Source: CAWDYA01 sp963806495 (lineage in GTDB: Bacteria; Acidobacteriota; Polarisedimenticolia; JACPZX01; DASXTC01). Taken from it: a stretch of 64,000 nt of DNA. Location of the stretch: the NCBI GenBank assembly GCA_963806495.1, contig CAWDYA010000009.1:392039-456038 (forward strand), in the 5' to 3' direction. The position numbers and the translations under genes are program-made. A model generated the notes under the pieces. That model was not told where the DNA came from and did no database searches. It saw nothing but the letters and a program-made list of their open reading frames with translations. This document shows positions 24,094-34,518 of this stretch, one piece after another. Position 1 is the stretch's first letter. Every line of letters begins with the position of its first letter.

Positions 24094-27090
24094 ATGAACC
24101 CCGACCACCGACGGTCCTCCGGCGCGAAGCCGGCGCGCCGGATGCGCATGTTCCACGACCTGATGCGTTACCGCGTGCGGCACATCCTCCTCGTGTCCAG
24201 CCTGTACGACTCGTTCATCCTCACCGAGGACGGCCACGTCAACGAAGCGCTGGTCCGGCAGTTCGTCGACCTGAATCTGAGCCAGAACCCCGATCTCACC
24301 CGCGTCAGCAGCGGCGCCGAAGCGCTCTCCGTGGCGAAGGACTACGGCGGGTTCGACATGATCATCACCAGCATCCAGCCCGGCGACATGAACGCCGTGG
24401 AGCTGGCGGAGAAGGTCAGGGACGCCGGCCTCGACGTGCCGGTGGTGATGCTGGCCTACAACAACCGTGAGCTGACCGAGTTTCTCCATCGGCACGGCCG
24501 CGGCGGCATCGACCGGGTGTATCTGTGGCAGGGCGACGTGCGGATCCTGCTCGCCATGGTGAAGGACCAGGAGGACCGGCAGAATCTGGCGCACGACACA
24601 GGGCGCATGGGCGTTCCGGCCATCCTCGTCGTGGAGGACAATATCCGGTTCTACTCCAGCTTCCTCCCGGTCATCTACAGCGAGCTGATGGACCACTCGC
24701 ACCGGTTGATCACGGAAGGGCTGAACATCTCGCAGAAGATCCTCCGCATGCGGGCGCGGCCGAAGATCCTCCTGTGCGAGAGCTTCGAGTCGGCCTGGAG
24801 CTACTTCCAGAAGTACGAGGAGAACATCCTCGGGATCCTCTCCGACTTCGAGTTCCCCATGGACGGCACGCTGAACCGACGCGCGGGTGTCGAGCTCGTC
24901 TCACGGGTCCATGCGCTGCGGCCCGACATCCCGATCGTGATGCAGTCCAGCATACCGGAGAACGAGGCCGTGGCGGCCGGGCTCAACGCCTCGTTCCTGC
25001 TCAAGGGGTCGCCGGTCCTGCTGCACCGCCTGCGCGATCTGCTGCTCGAGCAGTTCGGGTTCGGCGATTTCGTCTTCCGTATGCCCGACGGGCGAGAGAT
25101 CGACCGGGCACGCGATCTCAAGAGCCTCGTGGAAAAGCTGAGGACCGTGCCGGTGGAGAGCCTCGGCTACCACGGCGAGCGCAACCACTTCTCGATGTGG
25201 CTCAAGGCCCGCACCGAGTTCACCCTGGCCGAGGGGCTGCGGCCCCGCAAGGTCTCGGACTTCGCCACGCTCGAGGACCTGCGCCAGGATCTGATCCGCT
25301 CCATCAGCGACTACCGGATCGCCCGCGACCGCTCGGTGGTGGCGGACTTCGACCGGGCGCGTTACGACACGTCGAGCAGCATCATGCGGATCGGCTCAGG
25401 CTCCCTGGGCGGCAAGGCGCGCGGCCTCGCTTTCGTCAACCGCCTGCTGCTCGAGGCCGACGTGGCGTCGCGATTCCCCGGGATCCGGATCACCGTTCCG
25501 CCCTGCGTGGTCCTGGGCACCGCGATCTTCGACCAGTTCCTCGAGGAGAACGGCCTCGGGGACTTCGCGCTCGGCTCGGCATCCGAGCTGGAGATCGAGC
25601 AGCGCTTCGCCGCGGCGCCCTTTCCCAGGGAGGCGATTGCGGATCTCGAGGTGTTCCTCGGCAAGGCCGACTACCCGATCGCCGTGCGGTCGTCCGGGCT
25701 CCTGGAGGATTCTCCGAGCCAGCCTCTCGCCGGCATCTACCAGACGGTGATGGTGCGCAACCGGGGCCCGGCGCGCCAGCGGCTCGAGGACCTGGTGGCC
25801 GCCGTGAAGAAGGTGTACGCCTCGACCTTTTCGCGACAGGCCAAGGCGTTCCTGAGGATGACCCCGTTCCGGCTGGAGGAGGAGAAGATGGCGGTCATCA
25901 TCCAGAAGATCGTCGGTCTGGAGCACAGCGGCCGCTTCTATCCCGACTTCTCGGGTGTGGCCCGATCATACAACTTCTACCCCTCCCCACCGATGAAGTC
26001 GGCCGACGGAATCGCGGCGGTCGCGCTCGGCCTCGGGCGGGCCGTCGTGGAAGGAGACGCCTGCCTGAGGTTCTGCCCGCGCTACCCCCGCCATGTGCTG
26101 GCGCAATCGTCGATCGAGAGCTTTCTCGAGGACTCGCAGCGTGAGTTCTTCGCCCTGGATCTGGCGGGCGGCGGGACCCGCTCCGGCGCCGAAGGGGCGG
26201 AGCTGACGCGCTTCGGGCTGGACGAGGCCGAGACGGACGGGACCCTGGCCGCCCTCGGGTCGACCTACTCGCCGGAGAACCACGTCATCTACGATGGCAT
26301 CGCCCGTCCCGGCGTGAGGCTGGTGAGCTTCGCGCCGGTTCTCAAGCATGGCGTCTTTCCGCTCGCGGAGCTGCTCGACCTGCTTCTCGAGATCGGCGGG
26401 CAGGGCACCGGCAACGACGTGGAGATCGAGTTCGCCGTCAACCTCTCGGTGCCGAGCGGCGGGCGCCCCGAGTTCGGATTCCTGCAGATGCGCCCGCTCG
26501 CGCTCACCACCGAGTCGGAGAAGCTGGAGATCGGCGATGTGGACAAGGCGAGCCTGATCTGCAGCAGCAGCTCGGTGCTCGGCCACGGTCGGTTGACGGG
26601 CCTGCACGACCTCGTGGTGGTGGACGTCAACCGTTTCGATCGGTTGCGCAGCCTCGAGGTGGCCGAGCAGGTGGCGCGGCTCAACAATGCCCTGCAGACG
26701 CGCAACGCGCCCTACATCCTGATCGGGGTCGGCCGGTGGGGATCGATGGATCGCCACCTCGGCATCCCGGTGACCTGGAACCAGATCGCGGGCGCCCGGG
26801 TGATCGTCGAGTCGGGGTTCCGGGACATTCGCGTCATTCCATCCCAGGGGACGCACTTCTTCCAGAACCTGACGTCGCTCAACGTCGGCTATTTCACGGT
26901 GAATCCGCAGGCAGGCGACGGCTTCATCGACTGGGACTGGCTCGAGTCACGCGAGGCCGCGGAGGACACGGGGTTCGTGCGTCACATCCACCTGGAGGAC
27001 CCCGTCACCGTCACCATGTGCGGCAAGACGGGCGATGGGGTGATCCTCAAGCCCGATCAGCGGATCTCGACGACGCGCACCTCGAAGTGA
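24094..27090 (+). CDS. REC-REC-PPDK_N protein (pyruvate/PEP-binding ATP-grasp fused to receiver-like domains)
   Basis: 998 residues from the ATG at 24094 (GGGAG upstream; a TTG at 24073 lies in the terminator). The N-terminal third has two receiver-like modules: the first around 29-140 (HILLVSSLYDSFIL...DMIITSIQPGDMNAVEL), the second around 172-320 (PAILVVEDNIRFYSSFLPVI, then ILSDFEFPMDGT, the likely phospho-acceptor region, and IPIVMQSSI). From about 429 comes the ATP-binding domain of pyruvate phosphate dikinase/PEP synthase (IGSGSLGGKARGLAF, AVRSSGLLEDSPSQPLAGIY, FLQMRPLAL near 796). The swivelling phosphohistidine and PEP-barrel domains of a true PEP synthase are absent. It is thus probably a regulated phosphotransferase or ATP-dependent signalling enzyme rather than a gluconeogenic one. 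Its 3' end overlaps the convergent FKBP gene by 34 bases. Confidence 0.85.
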   Translation: MNPDHRRSSGAKPARRMRMFHDLMRYRVRHILLVSSLYDSFILTEDGHVNEALVRQFVDLNLSQNPDLTRVSSGAEALSVAKDYGGFDMIITSIQPGDMNAVELAEKVRDAGLDVPVVMLAYNNRELTEFLHRHGRGGIDRVYLWQGDVRILLAMVKDQEDRQNLAHDTGRMGVPAILVVEDNIRFYSSFLPVIYSELMDHSHRLITEGLNISQKILRMRARPKILLCESFESAWSYFQKYEENILGILSDFEFPMDGTLNRRAGVELVSRVHALRPDIPIVMQSSIPENEAVAAGLNASFLLKGSPVLLHRLRDLLLEQFGFGDFVFRMPDGREIDRARDLKSLVEKLRTVPVESLGYHGERNHFSMWLKARTEFTLAEGLRPRKVSDFATLEDLRQDLIRSISDYRIARDRSVVADFDRARYDTSSSIMRIGSGSLGGKARGLAFVNRLLLEADVASRFPGIRITVPPCVVLGTAIFDQFLEENGLGDFALGSASELEIEQRFAAAPFPREAIADLEVFLGKADYPIAVRSSGLLEDSPSQPLAGIYQTVMVRNRGPARQRLEDLVAAVKKVYASTFSRQAKAFLRMTPFRLEEEKMAVIIQKIVGLEHSGRFYPDFSGVARSYNFYPSPPMKSADGIAAVALGLGRAVVEGDACLRFCPRYPRHVLAQSSIESFLEDSQREFFALDLAGGGTRSGAEGAELTRFGLDEAETDGTLAALGSTYSPENHVIYDGIARPGVRLVSFAPVLKHGVFPLAELLDLLLEIGGQGTGNDVEIEFAVNLSVPSGGRPEFGFLQMRPLALTTESEKLEIGDVDKASLICSSSSVLGHGRLTGLHDLVVVDVNRFDRLRSLEVAEQVARLNNALQTRNAPYILIGVGRWGSMDRHLGIPVTWNQIAGARVIVESGFRDIRVIPSQGTHFFQNLTSLNVGYFTVNPQAGDGFIDWDWLESREAAEDTGFVRHIHLEDPVTVTMCGKTGDGVILKPDQRISTTRTSK

Positions 27091-27473
27091 AGTGTCTGCC
27101 CCGCCAGGGGATGGTTCAGATCCAGCACCGCCTCGTCTCCCTTGATATCGTGGACCCGGAGCTGGTGCTTCCTTCCCGAGCTGTCCTGCGCCACCAGCCT
27201 CGCACCGACCTCGCGCGAATCCTCGGGGATTTTCTCCAGCGGGATCGTCTGCCGGGCATCCGGGTCGATCGCGCCGTACGCCTTCTCGGGGGGCAGCGTG
27301 ACCTGCTTCTTCTCGTTGACGCCGACCCCCTCCAGGGCCTGCTCGAGGGCGGGGAGGATCTGCTGGCTTCCCTGCACGTACTCCAGCGGCTGGCCGTTCA
27401 CATTGGTGTCCACGACCTTGCCATCGTCGAGCGTCAGCGTGTATTCGATCAGGACCTTGCGACCATCGGGCAT
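27057..27473 (-). CDS. SlyD-like FKBP-type peptidyl-prolyl isomerase
   Basis: 138 residues from the ATG at 27473; GAGGAGG lies 9 bases upstream, whereas the ATG at 27509 has no site. It follows the SlyD plan: VLIEYTLTLDDGKVVDTN, PLEYVQGSQQILPALEQALEGV, PPEKAYGAIDPD, then the inserted-in-flap domain (EVGARLVAQDSSGRKHQLRV), closing with LDLNHPLAGQTLHFEVRVVEI. The C-terminal metal-binding His-rich tail of E. coli SlyD is missing. It should catalyse prolyl cis-trans isomerisation and act as a chaperone in the cytoplasm. It ends inside the 3' end of the convergent PPDK_N gene. Confidence 0.93.
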   Translation of the reverse strand: MPDGRKVLIEYTLTLDDGKVVDTNVNGQPLEYVQGSQQILPALEQALEGVGVNEKKQVTLPPEKAYGAIDPDARQTIPLEKIPEDSREVGARLVAQDSSGRKHQLRVHDIKGDEAVLDLNHPLAGQTLHFEVRVVEIR

Positions 27474-27649
27474 CGGGAGATTCCTCCTCTTCGCAGCAGA
27501 CACGAACACCCGTCACGATGTGTCGCAACGGATGAGAACCGGCCCCGGCGGGAACAGCGTGGGGGCGTGCGGCTATTGACTTTTTCAGTTTAATCCCTCG
27601 CTGCGCACCTGTCCACCAGGCGATCCGCACCACGAGAGGAGCAGGCCGC

Positions 27650-28477
27650 TCAGCCTTCCCCCGTGGAGAAGCCGGGATAGAGGGTCATGCCCCCGTCCAC
27701 GAGGAGCGTGTTGCCGTGGACGTACTCGGAGACATCCGACGCCAGCCAGACCGCCGCCCGCCCGATGTCCTCGGGCACGCCGATCCTCCCGTACGGGATC
27801 AGCTTCAGGAGCCTGGCCGCCGCCTCGGGCGTGTCCCAGGCGGCTCGGTTGATCGGCGTCTTTATCGCTCCCGGCGCGATGCTGTTGACACGGATGCGTC
27901 GCGAGGCAACCTCCTGAGCCACGCTGCGCATGAGCTGGCTGATCCCGCCCTTGCTCGTCGCGTAGTTGACGTGCCCCGCCCACGGGATGATCTCGTGCAC
28001 CGAGCTCATGAAGATGATCTTGCCGGTCGAGCAGGAGATGTCCGGCCTGGGCCCGCGGCGATTGAACTCGCGCACGGCCGCGCGGGCGCACAGAAAGGCG
28101 CCCGTGAGGTTCACCCCGATCACGTGGTTCCACTGTTTCAGCGTCATCTCGTGAAACGGCGCGTCGTCCTGCAACCCGGCGTTGTTGACCAGGATGTCGA
28201 TCGTCTCGAACCGCTTCACCGCGGCCTCGAACATCGCGCCGACGGCGTCTTCGCTGCTCACATCGGCCGCGACCGGCATCGCCGCTCCGCCCGCGCGGAC
28301 GATATCTTCCGCGATCGACTCCGCCGCCTCGGGACGGCTGACATAGTTGATCACCACCGACGCACCCGCGGCTGCCATCGCGCGCGCCACGGCCTCGCCG
28401 ATCCCCGAGTTGGCCCCCGTCACGAGCGCCGTCTGGCCCCTCAACGGAGAGCGCTCACCCGTTGTCACCTGTGTCAT
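27650..28477 (-). CDS. SDR-family oxidoreductase (glucose 1-dehydrogenase-like)
   Basis: 275 residues of a classical short-chain dehydrogenase: cofactor motif TGANSGIG (20-27), DVSSED for the adenine pocket, NNAG, the catalytic Ser in FMSSVHEI, and YATSK with the Tyr-x-x-x-Lys pair (NYATSKGG), ending DGGMTLYPGF. Substitution patterns such as VNSIAPGAIKTPIN and WDTPEA resemble proteins annotated as glucose 1-dehydrogenase, but the substrate is not certain from sequence. NADP use is possible given the following INYVSR. It is divergent from the six-BON gene, with 211 bases between them. Confidence 0.93.
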   Translation of the reverse strand: MTQVTTGERSPLRGQTALVTGANSGIGEAVARAMAAAGASVVINYVSRPEAAESIAEDIVRAGGAAMPVAADVSSEDAVGAMFEAAVKRFETIDILVNNAGLQDDAPFHEMTLKQWNHVIGVNLTGAFLCARAAVREFNRRGPRPDISCSTGKIIFMSSVHEIIPWAGHVNYATSKGGISQLMRSVAQEVASRRIRVNSIAPGAIKTPINRAAWDTPEAAARLLKLIPYGRIGVPEDIGRAAVWLASDVSEYVHGNTLLVDGGMTLYPGFSTGEG

Positions 28478-28688
28478 GATTTTCTACCTCCTTCCGACTT
28501 CATCATATACAGGTCGACGTGGCACGGTGATCCGGATGCTGTTTGCGAGGCCCGGCTGTCTCCTCTATGGTTTTTGGTAACCACGAAACAGAGCTCGACC
28601 CTCATGCAGCGCCTTCTGTGCCGCATGCAAGGCGCCCGTGCCTCAGTCCCGGTCCAGGGGAGGCATTGAACAGAAAGGAGGAACAACG

Positions 28689-30215
28689 ATGACCACGACC
28701 AGACGAATATCCGCTGTCGCGGTGATTGCAGTTTTCTCCGTGGCACTTGCCGGCTCGAACCTGATCGCCGGCGCTTCCATGAACGATCAGGCGATCAGCG
28801 ACGCCGTCGAGGACGAACTCGTCGTCGACCCGGCCGTATTCTCGTATGCGATCGACGTGAGTACCACGGACGGTATCGTGACACTGGAAGGCAACGTCGA
28901 CAACATTCTCGCCAGCGACCGCGCCGCGAGCATCGCCCGGACGGTCAAGGGCGTCAGGGCGGTGGTGAACGAGATCGATGTGAAGCCCGCACCGTCCCGC
29001 ACCAACGACCAGATACGCAGGGACATCATGTCCGCGCTGCTCCTCGACCCGGCCGCCGACTCGTACGAGGTGACCGCCAAAGTCGCGGACCAGGGCATCG
29101 TGACCCTCACCGGCACGGTCGACTCATGGCAGGAGCGCCGCCTGGCCGGAACCGTCGCCAAAGGCGTATCCGGAGTGACCGCGCTGAAGAACGACATCGT
29201 CGTGAATCCCAGGAAGAACCGCCCGGACTCCGAGGTCGAGGCGGACATCGACGCTGCCCTGCGCTGGGATACGCTCGTGGACAATGCCCTCATCAACGTG
29301 AAGGTCGATGACGGCGAGGTCACGCTGACAGGCACGGTCGGCAGCGCGGCGGAGAAGAACCGCGCCTTCGGCGACGCCTGGGTGGCGGGTGTCTCGAAGG
29401 TCGACGACTCGGGCCTCGATGTCAAGCGCTGGGCCCGCGACGAGGACCTGCGGCAGGCCAAGTACGTCGTCAAGTCGGACGAGGCGATCGATACGGCGAT
29501 CGAGGACGCTCTCGCGATCGACCCAAGGGTCAACTCGTTCAACGTGACGACCGACGTCTCCTCGGGTGTGGCCACCCTGCGGGGCGACGTCGACAATCTG
29601 AGGGCCCGCCGGGCGGCGGCCGAGGATGCCAGCCTCACCGTCGGCGTTCTCGACGTCAGGAACCGGATCAAGGTGAAGCCGGCCGAAACCCTCAGCGACT
29701 CGGGCATCGAGAGCCGGATCGAGGGCGCCCTCAAGAGGGATCCGATCGTGAACCGGTTCGACGTCAGCGTGGAAGTGCGCAACGGGGTCGCGTCCTTGTA
29801 CGGCACCGTGGATACTCCGATCGAGAAATCCCGTGCCGACGAGGTGACCTCCGCGGTCGCCGGCGTGATCAAGGTGAACAACTTCCTCGGCGTGCGTGAA
29901 GGGTACATGCCCTACATCTACGACCCGTACGTGGACGGCGGTTACATCTATCCCGGCGATTGGCACTGGGACGCCGCGCCGTACGTGCGCAAGTCGGACA
30001 CCGCAATCCGCAAGGCGATCGAGAGCCAGTTTTGGTGGAGCCCGTTCGTGGATGCGGATCAGGTGAAGGTCTCGGTCGACAACGGCGTGGCCACCCTGAG
30101 GGGAACCGTCGACACCTGGTCGGAGCGCCGTTCCGCGGTACAGAACGCCCTCGAAGGAGGCGCGGTCGGCGTCCGGAACGACCTGAAGGTGAGAACCTCC
30201 AACGGCAGCAGCTGA
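28689..30215 (+). CDS. Exported protein with six BON domains
   Basis: 508 residues from the ATG at 28689 (AAAGGAGG upstream). A signal peptide (ISAVAVIAVFSVALAGSNLIAG) is followed by six BON domains at about 32-98, 106-174, 180-248, 265-331, 337-404 and 433-505. Each starts with an (I/V)xxAxExxLxxDP-like helix and carries the (G/N)G(I/V)(V/A)TLxGxVD turn. Between domains 5 and 6 is a Tyr/Asp/Trp-rich linker (YMPYIYDPYVDGGYIYPGD). Most BON proteins have one or two domains; an array of six suggests a multivalent periplasmic or envelope-binding scaffold. It is followed 23 bases later by a two-component pair and may be its target or its partner. Confidence 0.9.
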   Translation: MTTTRRISAVAVIAVFSVALAGSNLIAGASMNDQAISDAVEDELVVDPAVFSYAIDVSTTDGIVTLEGNVDNILASDRAASIARTVKGVRAVVNEIDVKPAPSRTNDQIRRDIMSALLLDPAADSYEVTAKVADQGIVTLTGTVDSWQERRLAGTVAKGVSGVTALKNDIVVNPRKNRPDSEVEADIDAALRWDTLVDNALINVKVDDGEVTLTGTVGSAAEKNRAFGDAWVAGVSKVDDSGLDVKRWARDEDLRQAKYVVKSDEAIDTAIEDALAIDPRVNSFNVTTDVSSGVATLRGDVDNLRARRAAAEDASLTVGVLDVRNRIKVKPAETLSDSGIESRIEGALKRDPIVNRFDVSVEVRNGVASLYGTVDTPIEKSRADEVTSAVAGVIKVNNFLGVREGYMPYIYDPYVDGGYIYPGDWHWDAAPYVRKSDTAIRKAIESQFWWSPFVDADQVKVSVDNGVATLRGTVDTWSERRSAVQNALEGGAVGVRNDLKVRTSNGSS

Positions 30216-30238
30216 TCTCGGCTATAGTACCGGGCTGA

Positions 30239-31845
30239 ATGCTAGGCTCAGTCCCGGGTAGAATCCGATGGCTGACGGCATTGGCGGTCACCGCCGTGGT
30301 GGCCCTCAATGCCGCCGGCATCTGGAGCATCGCCGTGGCGCGCAAGGGCGCGCTGGAGCAGGCCGCCAGCATCTTCCGGCTCGAGGCTTCGGCGCGCGCA
30401 CGTTCCCTCGAGAGCGTCCTCTCGGCGACGCGGGCGGATCTGGTGTTCCTGATCGGCTCGCCCACCTTCTTCGGGCTCCCCGCTGCCCTCGCCTCGACCG
30501 ACCCCCGGGAAGTCCGATGGCGCCGTATCAGCGCCGAGGGGAGCCTGCTCCTCTTTCTTCGCGCGCATCCCGAAGTGATGCATCTGATCGTCCGGTCCCG
30601 CGCGGACGTGCCGCTCGTGGCGGTCGGTCGTCGCGGTGGGGTGCCCGTCCTCTGGCGTCCCTCCGACGCCGCCTCGCTGCCGAAACAGCAGGAAGGACGC
30701 GTTTCCACCCTCGTGGATCTGGGCTCCGGCCCGCCCGAGGACACCGAGTCGGCCGCCATCGCCGCCGAGATCGATCTGACCGGTCTCGTCTCCACCCTGC
30801 GCAGCGAGCTGGGCGCATCGTGCGACTGCGCGCTGCGGGACCCGTCAGGCAGAGTACTGGGCACCTCCAGCCCGCGAACCGGGGCTCCCCCCGTCGACCC
30901 CTCAGGGCTGCGGGCCGAGGTGACCGTCAAGGCCGAGGGGTGGTCGGCACCCTCCCCGTGGACCCTCACCTGCATCCAGCGTCAGGCGCCCGCCATGGCG
31001 CTCGTGACCCCCCTGGCGGCACGCTACCGGCTCACCCTCATCCTCAATCTGGTGGTGATGGCACTCGCGCTGCTGATCGGCTCGTTCGCCATTCTGCAGG
31101 CCCGGCGCCGGCAGCTCCTCGAGCAACGCGCCCGCGAGGAGAGCCGGGAGCGAGAGGCGGAGCGGCGGCTGTTCCACTCCGAGAGGCTTCGGACCGTGGG
31201 TCGCCTCGCCGCCGGCATGGCCCACGAAATCAACAACCCGCTGGAAGGGATGTCCAACTACCTCCATCTGGCCTCCGGCGCCATGAGCCGCGGTGACGCC
31301 GATGCGGCGGCCCGGCACCTCGGGGGCGTGCGGGAAGGGCTCGAGCGGGCGGCCGCCATCGTCCGCCAGATCCTGGACCACGCCGATCCGGCGAAGTCCC
31401 CCCGGTCCCTGCTCGACCTGAACGAGGTCCTCGAACACTCAGTGGAGTTCGTCCGCTCCCGCGAGGAGTTCCGCGGCGTGAGGTTCGATCTGCGCCTCGA
31501 CGACTCCCCCGCACGGGTCGTGGGCAACCAGGTGCTCCTCGGCCAGATCTTCCTGAACCTGCTGCTCAACGCCTGCGAGGCCCAGCCCGGTGGCGGCGAG
31601 ATCGCCATCACCACGAGCCGGCGGGCCGGCATCATCGAGGTGGAGGTGGCCGATCGCGGGCCGGGGGTGACGGCCGACGACGCATCGCGTATATTCGAAC
31701 CGTTCTACAGCACCAAGAGCTCCACGGGTCTCGGCCTGTCAATCTGCTACTCGATCGTGAAGCAGCACGACGGGGAGATCACCGTGGAGCCGCGACCGGG
31801 TGGCGGGGCGGTATTCAGGATCCGCTTCCCCGAAGGGAGGGCGGC

Positions 31846-31849
<4 letters not shown>
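30239..31849 (+). CDS. Membrane sensor histidine kinase (NtrB-like, sigma-54 partner)
   Basis: 536 residues. Helix 1 (WLTALAVTAVVALNAAGIWSI, about 11-31) and helix 2 (LTLILNLVVMALALLIGSFAIL, about 264-285) enclose a ~230-residue periplasmic sensor region that I do not recognise; it contains a CDC pair and further Cys in TCIQ. A short coiled linker leads to the phospho-acceptor helix GRLAAGMAHEINNPLEGM (His near 328). The ATPase has N box LLNACEAQPGGGEI, G1 ADRGPGV, F box IFEPFYSTKSS and G2 STGLGLSICYSI. NPLEGM-type H boxes of this kind usually pair with sigma-54 activators, and one overlaps it here (ATGA). The ATG at 30239 is preceded by TATAGT at 30223 but no clear ribosome site. Confidence 0.92.
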
Positions 31850-33228
<1,379 letters not shown>

Positions 33229-33239
<11 letters not shown>

Positions 33240-34359
33240 CGCCGCCCTCCAGGGGCGCGCTCTTCGTGAACGGGGCGAACCGGTACGAGTAGCCCGCCAG
33301 CACGATGAGGTCCGGGAATGTCGCGTCGCCCGGGAACCCGCTGTACGGCGCCACCTGACGGTTGCGCACGATCGCGATCGGCACGTGCACCGACCAGGTC
33401 GAGTTTCCGTGGGTGTAGACGATCCCGGGCTCGAAGAACGTCTCGTAGCCCGGCCGGCGCCAGCCGTGGCTGTCGCCGATCAGATCGTAGCGCGGCAATC
33501 CCTCCATCCGGAAACCGGCGCTGGCAGAGAAGCCTCCCTTGATCGGGAACGCCGTGCCGAGGCGCAGCAGGTACGAGTCCGGCACCGAGTTGACCGCGAC
33601 GTCCGCGTAGGCCGGGTTGGAACCCAGACCCGCGCCCACGATGATCGAGTCGGCTCCGTTGGTGTCGCGCGGGTTGGCCAGGTAGTTGCCCGATCCGTAC
33701 AGGGTCACGTGGCGCCACCGGCGGAATCCCTGCACCTCGAACGTGATACCCCAGCCACCGTCGCCGGGCTGGATCGACTGATCCACGACCTTGCTCGTGT
33801 CGTTGAGCCCTGTCAAGAAATCAGGGTAGACGTCCCTCTGCTTGTAGTCGCCGGTGGGGATCTTGCATCCCACGCCGACGGAGATGTTGGCGGACGGGTG
33901 CTTGTCGGGATTCATCAGCCAGCGTCGTCCCGACAGCACCACGTCCCCGATGCCGGACGCGTTCTGCTCCTGGCGGTCCCCGGGGGGATTGACTGGAGTG
34001 GGGATCGACCAGGAGGCGTCGACATACGGAATGCTCACCGAAAGCGCCGTCCGCTGCGTGAGGCTGTAGGTCACGGACAGGTCGGCAATCCGCTGCTCGT
34101 TCACCACGTACGTGCCGAGCTCCTTCCTCTGGCTCTGGTAGACGCTTCCGTTGTAATGATCGTCGGAGTGCAGACCACGTAACGAGAGATCGATCCGGAG
34201 CTCACCCTTGTCGGGGAGCACCTTGCCGGACGCGCCGAACACGGGCGCGTTCTGTCTGATGAGCACTCACCCCTGGGCCCAGGCCTTCGGCGTCGCCACC
34301 AGCGAGACGAAGCCCGCCAGAAGCCCCGTGACCACCCATCTCGTTCCGTACCGGACCAT
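33229..34359 (-). CDS. Outer-membrane channel-like protein with an in-frame TGA after its signal peptide
   Basis: An ATG at 34359 opens a perfect signal peptide (RWVVTGLLAGFVSLVATPKAWA). A TGA follows three codons past the likely cleavage site (34267-34269), and the same frame then continues with VLIRQNAPVFGASGKVLPDKGE for 346 codons to 33229. The GTG at 34266 is the only start for the mature part and would yield a protein without export signal. The mature sequence is beta-rich, with alternating aromatic strands and an aromatic end, and resembles outer-membrane proteins of the MetA/phenol-degradation transporter type (LRGLHSDDHYNGSVYQSQ). Either the TGA is a sequence error (one base from TGG or CGA) or the gene is freshly inactivated. 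A sigma-54-like promoter precedes it. It overlaps the convergent regulator gene by 11 bases. Confidence 0.8.
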
Positions 34360-34412
34360 GCTCCCCTCCCGTGGGCAGCCGGGGCGTTTTCCCCGGCAGG
34401 TCCGGAAGAGTC

Positions 34413-34428
34413 AGCAAGCGTCATGCCA
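34413..34428 (-). promoter_or_regulatory. Putative sigma-54 promoter of the outer-membrane protein gene
   Basis: Read on the minus strand, TGGCATGACGCTTGCT matches TGGCACG-N4-TTGCT except for one base. The predicted start near 34402 gives a leader of about 43 bases. It lies next to the convergent sigma-54 regulator gene, the arrangement expected for a dedicated target. Confidence 0.7.
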
Positions 34429-34518
34429 CGGGGAAAGGGTCGTGCGACGGGCCTTTCGGAGCTGCGACTCATCGAGGTTATGGCCGCCCGGGGCGCCGGG
34501 TCATAAAGGGTATGACAT

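Noticed and set aside
28510..28560. Sigma-54-like site upstream of the six-BON gene (GG-ATGCTGTTT-GC)
   Set aside because: The GG to GC spacing is 9 bases, not 10; sigma-54 tolerates this poorly, so I did not call it.
34267..34269. TGA as a selenocysteine or recoding codon
   Set aside because: It lies next to a signal-peptide cleavage site, homologous proteins of this type need no Sec there, and no following stem-loop stands out.
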